18,698 nucleotides of DNA from CAINEC01 sp046303115 (GCA_046303115.1 JBKCGZ010000063.1:1-18698); one strand, 5' to 3'; numbered from the stretch's first letter, positions 1-8,052 are shown. Notes: generated by a model not told the origin, from the sequence alone. Numbers and translations: made by a program.

Positions 1-1019
1 GCCCATAGTTCGATATAAATTGAGTTCGAACTGTTATTCACAAACCAAGTAAATAACGTATCGTTTCCTGTTGGCTGATGAAGTAAATGATGGGCAATGT
101 TTCCTGCGTTTCCAGCAGCAGCAACTACTGTTCTGCCATTCTTGGCAGTGATTAAATTATCAATCGTTTGAGCTTGTAAATCTCTGGCATCGTGCGACCC
201 TAAATAAGTACCTGCACTAATATTAATCACGCAAGGTTTATTCAAGGAATCTGCTTTGTGAAAAATATAATTCACCGCATCCGCAATGCTGCTTAACCAT
301 GCATTATCAGCTAAATTAAAATTCAATTTTACAGAGATGATATCTGCTTTTGGTGCCACTCCTGTGAATATGGTATCAGTGCCACCACTACTCGCAGCTA
401 TTCCAGTTACATGGGTGCCATGCGCTCCAATATCATCCGTAGCAGAAGCTAAACCAGCATTAATATCACTTGCCGAAAATTCTTGTCCGTAGTTGTATGG
501 ATTAGGCGTATTGCCTGCGGTAGCCAGCGTATGATCCCAAACCCAAAGTATGCGTGTATTCCCTAAACTGTCTTTAAAGTCAGGATGGGTAATGTCGATG
601 CCCGTATCAATCACTCCCATAATAACATCTTTCCCTTTGTATGAAGTTGTAAGCGGGGCAAGTCCGTTATGAACAGCATTGATATTATTATTGATACGCA
701 TTTTGTCATTCATCGGCTCCACTTGCATCGAACCTTCTTCCATACGAATTACACCTGTATTAAGTGCAAAATGCTTCATCGTAAATAGGGGCATATCAGC
801 CGCTAGAATATCGCCAGCAACAAACTTTACGGTTCCGTTATATTGCGGAATAGCCTCTTTCAGATAATTGATATCACCTTTAATGAGTACCGAAATATGC
901 TCATTTTCACTCTTGGCTTCATTAATTCTCTTCAATAAATTAAAGCTTAGTTTGGTGTCCTGCGCAAACGAAATCTGACACAAGATTAACAAGATTAGAC
1001 AGCTGTAAATTCTTTTCAT
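1..1019 (-). CDS. Secreted subtilisin-like serine peptidase (S8 family), C-terminus cut by window edge
   Basis: Translating the minus strand from the ATG at 1019 gives 339 open codons running off the left edge. The start MKRIYSCLILLILCQISFAQ is a clear signal peptide with likely cleavage near residue 19-20, so the product is exported. Residues about 25-100 fit a propeptide-like region. Two of three catalytic motifs are visible: Asp138 in GVIDTGID and His200 in GAHGTHVTGIAA. The oxyanion-hole Asn304 lies in AAAGNAG. The catalytic Ser motif (GTSMA/P) should lie beyond the window. These are the standard subtilase motifs in the standard order. A TAnnTTTG -7 element about 85 nt upstream suggests its own promoter, divergent from ettA. 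I cannot tell whether a C-terminal secretion (T9SS) domain follows. Family assignment is very secure; the substrate is unknown. Confidence 0.93.
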   Translation of the reverse strand, partial: MKRIYSCLILLILCQISFAQDTKLSFNLLKRINEAKSENEHISVLIKGDINYLKEAIPQYNGTVKFVAGDILAADMPLFTMKHFALNTGVIRMEEGSMQVEPMNDKMRINNNINAVHNGLAPLTTSYKGKDVIMGVIDTGIDITHPDFKDSLGNTRILWVWDHTLATAGNTPNPYNYGQEFSASDINAGLASATDDIGAHGTHVTGIAASSGGTDTIFTGVAPKADIISVKLNFNLADNAWLSSIADAVNYIFHKADSLNKPCVINISAGTYLGSHDARDLQAQTIDNLITAKNGRTVVAAAGNAGNIAHHLLHQPTGNDTLFTWFVNNSSNSIYIELW

Positions 1020-1069
1020 AAAAGCTAAATTTGTTCGGTTGTTTTCTTTCCTTTTTGATGGGAAAGGGG

Positions 1070-1077
1070 TACTTTTG
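1070..1077 (+). promoter_or_regulatory. Bacteroidota-type -7 element upstream of ettA
   Basis: TACTTTTG matches TAnnTTTG about 57 nt before the ettA ATG. It would start the ettA-hisS-hutH-peptidase operon. It faces the minus-strand element at 1104-1112, making a compact divergent promoter region. No clear -33 box at the usual spacing. Confidence 0.4.
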
Positions 1078-1081
1078 TCGA

Positions 1082-1098
1082 CCTGTTTATACGACAGG
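1082..1098. repeat. Inverted repeat CCTGT-N7-ACAGG between divergent promoters
   Basis: CCTGT (1082-1086) and ACAGG (1094-1098) are perfect inverted arms around a 7-nt spacer. They lie between the two opposing -7 elements, where an operator would be expected. The arms are short and could arise by chance. Confidence 0.3.
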
Positions 1099-1103
1099 AT
1101 TTC

Positions 1104-1112
1104 GCAAAGGTA
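1104..1112 (-). promoter_or_regulatory. Bacteroidota-type -7 element upstream of the subtilase gene
   Basis: On the minus strand this reads TACCTTTGC, a match to the Bacteroidota TAnnTTTG -7 consensus, about 85 nt before the subtilase ATG. The same TACCTTTGC appears just upstream of the aldehyde dehydrogenase gene at 12021-12030. I found no convincing -33 TTTG at the usual spacing, so this is an inference from one element. Confidence 0.4.
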
Positions 1113-1133
1113 AACTATTATAATTCAATAAAA

Positions 1134-2810
1134 ATGTCAGACGATCGCAAAATTATTTTTTCGATGGTAGGAGTAAGCAAGACTTACCCTCCGCAAAAGC
1201 AAGTACTAAAAAACATTTATTTAAGCTTTTTCTATGGAGCTAAAATCGGGATTCTCGGTTTGAATGGCTCTGGAAAGTCTTCTTTATTAAAAATCATCGC
1301 TGGCTTGGATAAGTCATTTCAGGGTGATGTTGTCTTTTCTCCAGGTTATACAGTAGGATATTTACCTCAGGAGCCAGAATTAGATAATTCGAAAACAGCT
1401 CGTGAGATTGTGATGGAAGGTGTTCAGGAAATCGTTGATGTATTGAAAGAATACGAAGATGTGAATATGAAGTTGGGCGAGCCTTGTACGGATGATGAGA
1501 TGAATAAACTTATCGAGCGTCAGGCGGAGTTGATGGATAAAATTGATGCAAGCAATGCTTGGGAGTTAGATAACAAGATCGAGATAGCGATGGATGCATT
1601 ACGTTGTCCAGATCCTGAATCAAGAGTAGATGTATTATCAGGAGGAGAGCGTCGCCGTATTGCCTTATGCCGTTTGTTATTGCAAGAGCCAGATATTTTA
1701 TTGTTGGATGAGCCTACTAACCACTTGGATGCTGAATCGGTTGAATGGTTAGAGCATCACTTACAACAATACAAAGGAACTGTAATTGCAGTTACCCACG
1801 ACCGTTACTTCCTGGATAATGTTGCAGGTTGGATTCTTGAATTAGATCGTGGCGAAGGAATTCCTTGGCAAGGTAACTATTCAAGCTGGTTAGAGCAGAA
1901 GTCGAAGCGTTTAGCACAAGAAGAAAAACAAGAGAGTCGTAGAGCGAAAACGTTAGAGCGTGAATTAGACTGGGTGCGTATGGCCCCGAAAGCTCGTCAT
2001 GCAAAATCGAAAGCACGTTTACAGGCCTACGATAAAATGTTGAATGAAGAAACACGCGAGAAAGAAGAGAAGTTAGAAATTTTCATTCCTGCTGGACCTC
2101 GTTTAGGGACTAACGTTATTGAAGCTACGAATATCAGCAAAGGATTCGGAGATCGTTTATTGATTGATAATTTAAGTTTCTCGTTACCGCAAGCGGGAAT
2201 CGTTGGTATTATCGGACCAAATGGTGCTGGTAAAACAACATTGTTCCGTATGATTATGGGACAAGAGACGCCAGATGCTGGTGATTTCAAAGTTGGAGAA
2301 ACGGTAGTTTGCGGATATGTTGATCAGAGTCATGATGATTTAATCCCGAATAAATCGGTGTATGAAATCATCTCTGGTGGAACCGAGCAAATGGTAATTG
2401 GTGGTAAGTCGACGAACTCAAGAAGTTATATTTCAAAATTCAATTTCAGCGGTGCTGATCAAGGAAAGAAGTTGGAAGTATTATCAGGTGGAGAAAGAAA
2501 TCGTGTGCACTTAGCAATGACATTGAAAACAGGTTCAAATGTTTTATTGCTCGATGAGCCTACTAACGATATTGACTTAAATACGCTTCGTGCTTTGGAA
2601 GAAGCATTAGAGAACTTCGCAGGTTGTGTGGTAATTATTTCCCATGATCGTTGGTTCTTAGATAGAGTATGTACGCATATTCTTGCTTTCGAAGGAGATT
2701 CGCAGGTGTACTTCTTCGAGGGAGGTTACTCAGAATATGAGGAGAATAAAAAGAAACGTTTAGGAAATACAGAAACTAAAAAGTTTAGATATAAAAAGCT
2801 GACTGCTTAA
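1134..2810 (+). CDS. ettA: Energy-dependent translational throttle protein EttA (ABC-F ATPase)
   Basis: A cytoplasmic ABC-F protein with two ATPase domains and no membrane segment. EttA binds the ribosomal E site and gates the first elongation steps according to ATP/ADP. Domain 1 has Walker A GLNGSGKSS (42-50), signature LSGGERRR near 167 and Walker B LLLDEPTNHLD near 189. A charged linker with the EttA-typical WILELDRGEGIPW and NYSSWLEQK segments follows. Domain 2 has Walker A GPNGAGKTT near 360, signature LSGGERNR near 449 and Walker B LLLDEPTNDID near 471. The length of 558 aa matches E. coli EttA (555), and similarity runs end to end (SFF.GAKIGILG, ISHDRWFLDR). It is the first gene of a four-gene plus-strand operon; hisS starts 10 nt after the stop. 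Housekeeping gene with no oddity seen. A generic ABC-F annotation is the only alternative. Confidence 0.96.
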   Translation: MSDDRKIIFSMVGVSKTYPPQKQVLKNIYLSFFYGAKIGILGLNGSGKSSLLKIIAGLDKSFQGDVVFSPGYTVGYLPQEPELDNSKTAREIVMEGVQEIVDVLKEYEDVNMKLGEPCTDDEMNKLIERQAELMDKIDASNAWELDNKIEIAMDALRCPDPESRVDVLSGGERRRIALCRLLLQEPDILLLDEPTNHLDAESVEWLEHHLQQYKGTVIAVTHDRYFLDNVAGWILELDRGEGIPWQGNYSSWLEQKSKRLAQEEKQESRRAKTLERELDWVRMAPKARHAKSKARLQAYDKMLNEETREKEEKLEIFIPAGPRLGTNVIEATNISKGFGDRLLIDNLSFSLPQAGIVGIIGPNGAGKTTLFRMIMGQETPDAGDFKVGETVVCGYVDQSHDDLIPNKSVYEIISGGTEQMVIGGKSTNSRSYISKFNFSGADQGKKLEVLSGGERNRVHLAMTLKTGSNVLLLDEPTNDIDLNTLRALEEALENFAGCVVIISHDRWFLDRVCTHILAFEGDSQVYFFEGGYSEYEENKKKRLGNTETKKFRYKKLTA

Positions 2811-2820
2811 TAAAAATTGA

Positions 2821-4191
2821 ATGAAGCCATCTATCCCAAAAGGTACACGTGATTTCGGGCCATCAGAAATGGTCAAACGGAATTATATTTTTGATACCAT
2901 AAAAGTTGTTTTCAAGAAATACGGATTCCTGCCTTTGGAAACTCCGAGCATGGAGCAGCTTTCTACCTTAATGGGAAAGTATGGTGAGGAAGGGGATAAG
3001 CTGATTTTTAAAATATTAAATTCAGGAAATTATCTGGATGGAGTAGATGAAACAGCTTATTCAACTAAGGATGTCAAGAAACTAACGTTAGGCATATCCG
3101 AAAAAGCCTTGCGTTACGATTTAACAGTTCCATTTGCGCGCTTTGTGGTGATGCATCAGCATGAATTAGCATTTCCATTCCGTCGTTATCAGATACAGCC
3201 GGTATGGCGTGCTGATAAACCGCAGAAAGGTCGCTATCGTGAATTTTATCAATGCGATGCTGATGTGATTGGTAGTGATTCACTCTTGAATGAATTGGAT
3301 TTAATCGAGTTGATGAACGAAGTGTTCAGTAATTTAAATCTGAATGTCACCTTGCTAATCAACAATCGAAAAGTGTTAGCAGGCATTGCAGAGGTGATTG
3401 GTGCGGCAGATAAAATGATTGATATTACTGTTGCAATCGATAAGTTAGATAAAATCGGAATTGATAAAGTAAAAGAAGAATTACGAGTTAAAGGATTATC
3501 TGAAGAAGCAATTGATAAATTATCGCCGTTGCTTTCTTTCAATGGAAGTACCTCTGAAAAAGTTGCGCTATTGAAATCGATGTTAAGCAATTCAGAGGTT
3601 GGACGCAAAGGCATTGATGAGATTGAAACTTTGTTCGGATTAACGGCTGGATTAAATCTTTCGCACTTAAATATTCAACTCGATTTAACCTTAGCTCGCG
3701 GATTAAACTATTACACAGGTGCAATTTTCGAAGTAAAAGTAAATGAGCCTGCAATTAATTTCTCAGGAAGCATTTGCGGTGGCGGACGCTATGATGATTT
3801 AACTGGCATCTTCGGATTGAAAGGAATGTCGGGTGTAGGAATTTCATTTGGTGCTGATCGTATTTATGATGTTTTAGATGAATTGAAATTATTCCCTACC
3901 GAAGCAAGTCAATCAACCAAAGTATTAATTGTAAATTTTGGAGAAGTAGAAACAAACTATGCTTTAACAATTCTTCGAAAGTTACGTGGCAATAATATCG
4001 CTGCTGAAATTTATCCCGATGCAGCAAAACTTAAAAAGCAATTTACGTATGCAGATAACCGCACCATTCCTTTTGTGATTATTGCAGGTTCTGATGAAAT
4101 TGCAGCCAATACATTTGTCTTAAAAAATATGTCGTCAGGTGAACAGAAAACAATTTCTATCAACGACGACTTTAATACTATTTTTAATTAA
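2821..4191 (+). CDS. hisS: Histidyl-tRNA synthetase
   Basis: Class II aminoacyl-tRNA synthetase that charges tRNA(His) with histidine in the cytoplasm. The N-terminus PKGTRDFGP is typical of HisRS. The motif 1/2 region holds LRYDLTVPFARF (about 97-108) and motif 2, RRYQIQPVWRADKPQKGRYR followed by EFYQCDADVIG (about 121-151). The histidine-specific loop LARGLNYYTG lies near 291 and motif 3 (GGGRYDDLTG, then GVGISFGADRI) near 319-345. Residues about 360-456 form the anticodon-binding domain. The length of 456 aa is within the family range. It starts 10 nt after ettA, and its stop TAA shares one base with the ATG of hutH (TAATG), so the two should be translationally coupled. Very secure. Confidence 0.97.
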   Translation: MKPSIPKGTRDFGPSEMVKRNYIFDTIKVVFKKYGFLPLETPSMEQLSTLMGKYGEEGDKLIFKILNSGNYLDGVDETAYSTKDVKKLTLGISEKALRYDLTVPFARFVVMHQHELAFPFRRYQIQPVWRADKPQKGRYREFYQCDADVIGSDSLLNELDLIELMNEVFSNLNLNVTLLINNRKVLAGIAEVIGAADKMIDITVAIDKLDKIGIDKVKEELRVKGLSEEAIDKLSPLLSFNGSTSEKVALLKSMLSNSEVGRKGIDEIETLFGLTAGLNLSHLNIQLDLTLARGLNYYTGAIFEVKVNEPAINFSGSICGGGRYDDLTGIFGLKGMSGVGISFGADRIYDVLDELKLFPTEASQSTKVLIVNFGEVETNYALTILRKLRGNNIAAEIYPDAAKLKKQFTYADNRTIPFVIIAGSDEIAANTFVLKNMSSGEQKTISINDDFNTIFN

Positions 4192-5690
4192 TGAATTATC
4201 AAATTTCTTCTACTCCCATTGGACTAGAACTTATCAGTGAAGTCATCGCTGGAAATATTCAATTATCGTTGAGCGATGAAGCTAAATCACGCATTTTAAA
4301 ATGTCGTAATTTCTTAAATGAAAAAGCAGATAATGGTGATGGAGTTTATTACGGAATTAATACTGGTTTCGGTTCGTTATACAACAAGACAATATCAAAA
4401 GAAGATTTAGGTCAGCTACAAGTTAACCTGATGATGTCACATGCTTGCGGAACAGGAAACGAAGTTCCTTCAGAGATTGTTCGCTTGATGTTGTTCTTGA
4501 AAATTCAAGGGATGTCGTACGGAAATTCAGGGGTGCAACTAGAAACGGTGCAATTGATGGTTGATTTATTTAATCATCAGATTTTACCTGTTGTTTTTGA
4601 TCAAGGTTCATTGGGTGCTTCTGGCGATTTATCTCCATTAGCGCATTTATGTTTGCCCTTGATTGGAATGGGAGAGGTGATGTATGAAGGAAAGAAAATG
4701 GCAGCTTCTGAGGCGTTGAATAAAGCAGGATTACAACCTGTGAAGTTAAAATCGAAGGAGGGATTAGCCTTATTAAACGGAACTCAGTTTATGAGTTCTT
4801 ATGGCGTGTATTGTTTGCATAAAGCCTATCAGTTAGAAAGAATAGCGGATGTTGTTGCATCCATTTCATTAGAAGCATTTGATGGCCGTATTGAACCGTT
4901 CAATCATTTGATTCATCAGATTCGTCCGCATAACGGACAAATAAAGACGGCTAGCCGTTTCCGTGAGTTGCTTCATGGAAGTGTAATGATTAGTCGCGCA
5001 AAGCAGCATGTGCAAGATCCGTATGCCTTCCGTTGTGTGCCTCAGGTGCATGGTGCGAGCAAGGATACAATCGACTATGTAGCATCTGTATTTAAAACAG
5101 AAATTAATTCAGTTACAGATAATCCAACAATTTTTCCTGATGAAGATTTAATTATTTCAGCAGGGAACTTTCACGGACAGCCGTTGGCGTTACCATTAGA
5201 CTTTTTAGCAATTGCATTAGCTGAATTAGGAAATATCAGTGAGCGTAGAACCTATCAATTGATTAGTGGCTTACGTGGACTACCGGCATTTTTAGTGGCG
5301 AACCCTGGATTAGATTCAGGATTTATGATTCCGCAATATACAGCTGCATCCATTGTAAGTCAGAATAAACAATTATGTACACCTGCTTCTATTGATTCCA
5401 TTGTATCATCCAACGGACAAGAAGATCATGTAAGTATGGGAGCGAATGCAGCTACGAAATTATTGCGTGTTGTAAAAAATGTAGAAACCATTCTTGCTAT
5501 TGAATTAATGAATGCCGTTCAAGGATTAGAGTTCCGTCGACCGGCAAAGACCTCTGATAAACTAGAAGGATTAATCAGTGAATACAGAAAAGTAGTTTCT
5601 TTCGTTGAGAAAGATCGTTTGATGTATCCTGACATTCACAAATCAGTTGAGTTTATTAATAACTATCCATTTGAAAAAATCATCGATTAA
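4191..5690 (+). CDS. hutH: Histidine ammonia-lyase (histidase)
   Basis: Cytoplasmic enzyme converting L-histidine to trans-urocanate and ammonia. The MIO-forming triad Ala143-Ser144-Gly145 sits in GSLGASGDLSPLAHL. The catalytic Tyr lies in YYGINTGFG (53-61). Ser83-His84 (MSHACGTG) is the selectivity pair known for histidine lyases, as opposed to His-Leu in tyrosine and Phe-Leu in phenylalanine lyases. NFHGQPLALPLDFLA and QEDHVSMGANAA are further family blocks. The length of 499 aa is normal (about 500-510). The start overlaps the hisS stop by one base, and the signal-peptide gene behind begins one base after its stop. No hutU, hutI or hutG is present here, so the rest of the pathway is elsewhere or absent. 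Substrate assignment is good but not proven. Confidence 0.93.
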   Translation: MNYQISSTPIGLELISEVIAGNIQLSLSDEAKSRILKCRNFLNEKADNGDGVYYGINTGFGSLYNKTISKEDLGQLQVNLMMSHACGTGNEVPSEIVRLMLFLKIQGMSYGNSGVQLETVQLMVDLFNHQILPVVFDQGSLGASGDLSPLAHLCLPLIGMGEVMYEGKKMAASEALNKAGLQPVKLKSKEGLALLNGTQFMSSYGVYCLHKAYQLERIADVVASISLEAFDGRIEPFNHLIHQIRPHNGQIKTASRFRELLHGSVMISRAKQHVQDPYAFRCVPQVHGASKDTIDYVASVFKTEINSVTDNPTIFPDEDLIISAGNFHGQPLALPLDFLAIALAELGNISERRTYQLISGLRGLPAFLVANPGLDSGFMIPQYTAASIVSQNKQLCTPASIDSIVSSNGQEDHVSMGANAATKLLRVVKNVETILAIELMNAVQGLEFRRPAKTSDKLEGLISEYRKVVSFVEKDRLMYPDIHKSVEFINNYPFEKIID

Positions 5691-5691
5691 T

Positions 5692-6936
5692 ATGAAAAAC
5701 AAAATAATTCTATTAGCAGCTGTTTGCTTCACATTGAATGTAGCTGTTGCACAAAATGTACATCACGACCAATTGCAAGAGCGTGAATACAAGCCTGGCT
5801 TTTATGATAAAGACATTATGAAAGGCATTGAGCAATTTGAATCATCGAAGAAAGAAGCGCAACGCAAACCAAGTTATAAAATTGATGTTACTAAAATTGG
5901 TTACTATCCGAAGTCAGTAGATGAGTTTACGACTTGGTGGAAGAACAATCCAATCTCGCAGGGAAATACAGGAACATGCTGGTCGTTTTCAAGCACCTCT
6001 TATTTCGAAACAGAAGTATATCGTTTAACAAAAAAGCAAGTAAAGATTTCTGAGATCTATACTGCTTATTGGGAGTATGTGGAGAAAGCAAAGCGATTTG
6101 TGACTGAAAGAGGAAATAGTAATTTCGATGAAGGATCAGAAGGAAATGCGGTAACAAGAATTTATAAGACTTACGGTGCTGTTCCTTTGGAAAGCTATAC
6201 TGGATTACTTCCAGGACAAACTTATCATAACCATGCGCCGATGGTAGAAGAGATGAGAGCCTATTTACAAGGTGTGAAAGCAGCGAATGCATGGAATGAA
6301 GACGAAGTGATTGCAACCATAAAGAGCATCATGAATCATTATATCGGTGTGCCTCCAACAAAAGTGAAATTAGATGGTAAAGAATACACGCCAATGCAAT
6401 ACCTAAATGACTATTGCAAATTAAACATGAACGATTATATTGATGTAACATCATTGGGTAATAAACCTTATTGGAAAAAAGTAGAATACGAAGTTCCTGA
6501 TAACTGGTGGCATGATAGCTCGTATTACAATGTTCCGTTAGACGATTACATGACGATTGTGCGCAATACCATGCGTAAAGGATATACAGTGTTAATTGGT
6601 GGTGATGTTTCTGAAACAGGATTTGATGCGTGGAGTCAGGTAGCCGTTGTGCCTACTTACGATATTCCTTCTGCGTATATTGATGAGCATGCGCGTATCA
6701 TGCGTTTTATGAATGGTAGCACCACAGATGATCACGGTATGCATATGGTGGGTTATTTAGAGAAAGACGGAAAAGATTGGTACTTGATTAAAGACTCAGG
6801 TGCAGGATCAAGAAATTGCGGAAGAGAAAGTAAAAACTTTGGATACTACTTTATGCACGAAGATTATGTGAAGTTGAAAATTATGGACATCATGGTTCAT
6901 AAAGATATGGTGCAAGACATCTTAAAGAAATTTTAG
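5692..6936 (+). CDS. Secreted C1 papain-like peptidase of the bleomycin hydrolase/aminopeptidase C type
   Basis: I choose the ATG at 5692, one base after the hutH stop, because it opens directly onto a signal peptide (MKNKIILLAA..LNVAVA, cleavage before Gln21). An upstream in-frame ATG at 5647 lies inside hutH and would bury it. The mature protein has Cys96 in QGNTGTCWSFSS, the papain-like nucleophile. His348 in DHGMHMVGY aligns with the papain DHAVAAVGY block. The following block reads WYLIKDSGAG where papain has IKNSWG, so the usual catalytic Asn is Asp368 and the conserved Trp is missing. The length of 414 aa and the C-terminal YYFMHEDYVK...VHKDMV resemble COG3579 bleomycin hydrolase/PepC. 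Those are usually cytoplasmic; this copy should be periplasmic or lipid-surface exposed. It is the last gene of the ettA operon. Substrate unknown. Confidence 0.85.
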   Translation: MKNKIILLAAVCFTLNVAVAQNVHHDQLQEREYKPGFYDKDIMKGIEQFESSKKEAQRKPSYKIDVTKIGYYPKSVDEFTTWWKNNPISQGNTGTCWSFSSTSYFETEVYRLTKKQVKISEIYTAYWEYVEKAKRFVTERGNSNFDEGSEGNAVTRIYKTYGAVPLESYTGLLPGQTYHNHAPMVEEMRAYLQGVKAANAWNEDEVIATIKSIMNHYIGVPPTKVKLDGKEYTPMQYLNDYCKLNMNDYIDVTSLGNKPYWKKVEYEVPDNWWHDSSYYNVPLDDYMTIVRNTMRKGYTVLIGGDVSETGFDAWSQVAVVPTYDIPSAYIDEHARIMRFMNGSTTDDHGMHMVGYLEKDGKDWYLIKDSGAGSRNCGRESKNFGYYFMHEDYVKLKIMDIMVHKDMVQDILKKF

Positions 6937-6947
6937 TAAATGATAAG

Positions 6948-6976
6948 AGGGGCGGATGATTTTCTGCCCCTTTTTA
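6948..6976 (+). terminator. Rho-independent terminator of the ettA-hisS-hutH-peptidase operon
   Basis: AGGGGC (6948-6953) pairs with GCCCCT (6966-6971) around a 12-nt loop, followed by a run of five T. It begins 11 nt after the peptidase stop and closes the operon. Confidence 0.85.
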
Positions 6977-7032
6977 TTGAATAGAAAAGCTAGTGCGAAA
7001 ATCAAAACAAGATTTGCAGATGAGTGTTACTA

Positions 7033-7061
7033 ATGTAATGGTTTGAGAACATCCATTACAT
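7033..7061 (+). promoter_or_regulatory. 9-bp inverted repeat in front of the peroxidase gene (possible operator or leader hairpin)
   Basis: ATGTAATGG (7033-7041) and CCATTACAT (7053-7061) are perfect inverted arms around an 11-nt spacer, ending 19 nt before the peroxidase ATG. A TTTG at 7013-7016 and ATGGTTTG at 7038-7045, 21 nt apart, resemble -33/-7 promoter boxes, which would put the left arm over the -7 element. There is no T-run, so it is not a terminator. Operator versus RNA hairpin cannot be decided from sequence. Confidence 0.45.
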
Positions 7062-7080
7062 CTTTACTGATCAACTCAAC

Positions 7081-7620
7081 ATGATAAAAAAACTTATTTA
7101 TTCCATACTTAAAAAAGTAATGAAATCAACTACTCAAAAAAACAGCAATCAGATAAATCCTGCAACAAGTATTTTCGATATTGCAGTAAAAGATATTGCA
7201 GGTAATGCTACTTCGCTTGAAAAGTACAAGGGCAAGAAAATTATCATTGTTAACGTGGCTTCTGCCTGTGGCTATACGCCGCAATATGCTGAGTTGCAAA
7301 AAATGTATGAGCAGCAGAATGGTAATGTGGTTATTCTTGGTTTTCCATGCAACGACTTTGGTGCACAGGAACAAGCAGATGAGAGCACGATACAAAATTT
7401 CTGCTCGATTAATTACGGGGTGACGTTCCCGTTATACAGTAAGGTAAATATTAAATCAAGTCCGATACACCCCATTTACGATTGGTTATCGAGCCCCACG
7501 CTCAACGGCTGGAACGCACAATTGCCCGACTGGAATTTTTGCAAGTATATCATTGATGAAGAGGGTAGGTTAGAAGGGTTTTATAGTTCAGCTGTTCAGC
7601 CAAATGATTTATTAAAATAG
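7081..7620 (+). CDS. Glutathione peroxidase family protein (probably thioredoxin-dependent peroxidase)
   Basis: Thioredoxin-fold peroxidase reducing hydroperoxides. Catalytic Cys63 lies in NVASACGYTPQY, the FPCN block at 88-91 follows, and Trp151-Asn152 lie in the WNF block. The family's active-site Gln (FPCNQFG) is Asp92 here (FPCNDFG). Bacterial Cys-type members usually take electrons from thioredoxin; Cys90 and Cys108 are possible resolving residues. The length of 179 aa includes an N-terminal extension of about 28 residues. The first 14 residues (MIKKLIYSILKKVM) are basic and hydrophobic, perhaps a weak amphipathic or membrane helix. A second ATG at 7120 would give a start closer to the family norm, so the start is uncertain. 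A membrane protein gene begins 6 nt after the stop. Confidence 0.9.
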   Translation: MIKKLIYSILKKVMKSTTQKNSNQINPATSIFDIAVKDIAGNATSLEKYKGKKIIIVNVASACGYTPQYAELQKMYEQQNGNVVILGFPCNDFGAQEQADESTIQNFCSINYGVTFPLYSKVNIKSSPIHPIYDWLSSPTLNGWNAQLPDWNFCKYIIDEEGRLEGFYSSAVQPNDLLK

Positions 7621-7626
7621 TTCAAT

Positions 7627-8052
7627 ATGAAAATTATTCGCAATATCGTTGGTGTCATTGCAGGAGTCTTCATCGGCTCCTATGTGAACATGTACATAGT
7701 TAATCTAGGTCCCAAATTCTTTCCGTTACCAGAAGGAGTAAACATCACTACCGAAGAAGGATTAAAAGCAGGCATGTTCTTGATGCACCCCGAGCATTTC
7801 ATCGCTCCGTTTTTAGCGCATGCAATCGGAACGCTAGTTGCAACCTTCATTGCAGCATTGGTTGCAGTTAGTAGAAGAAAAATTATTACCATTGTTATTT
7901 CATTGCTTTATTTAGCTGGCGGTGCTTATATGGTAGCTATACTTCCATCTCCAATGTGGTTTAACTTACTCGATTTAATCGTGGCTTATATGCCAATGGG
8001 AATGTTAGGCTATTGGTTAGCGACGAGGTTTGTGCCTGAGGGGGAGGGGTAG
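7627..8052 (+). CDS. Small four-helix membrane protein, function unknown
   Basis: A 141-aa inner-membrane protein. I see four hydrophobic segments: about residues 5-25, 58-82, 85-106 and 111-135. A polar stretch between helices 1 and 2 (PEGVNITTEEG, then HPEHF) probably faces the periplasm. A basic SRRK turn joins helices 2 and 3. It starts 6 nt after the peroxidase stop and is probably co-transcribed with it. I do not recognise a named family, and no catalytic motif is apparent. The stop is followed by a run of eight T without a convincing stem. Confidence 0.75.
   Translation: MKIIRNIVGVIAGVFIGSYVNMYIVNLGPKFFPLPEGVNITTEEGLKAGMFLMHPEHFIAPFLAHAIGTLVATFIAALVAVSRRKIITIVISLLYLAGGAYMVAILPSPMWFNLLDLIVAYMPMGMLGYWLATRFVPEGEG

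Noticed and set aside
1792..2290. Long open frames antisense to ettA, hisS, hutH, the peptidase and other genes
   Set aside because: They are antisense or out-of-frame shadows of strongly conserved genes, with no motifs of their own.
4191..5690. Tyrosine ammonia-lyase of a pigment (flexirubin/aryl polyene) pathway
   Set aside because: The selectivity position reads Ser-His as in histidases, and no ketosynthase or acyl-carrier genes are nearby.
5647..5691. Earlier start of the C1 peptidase at 5647
   Set aside because: It lies inside hutH and would put 15 polar residues before a good signal peptide; the ATG at 5692 is one base after the hutH stop.
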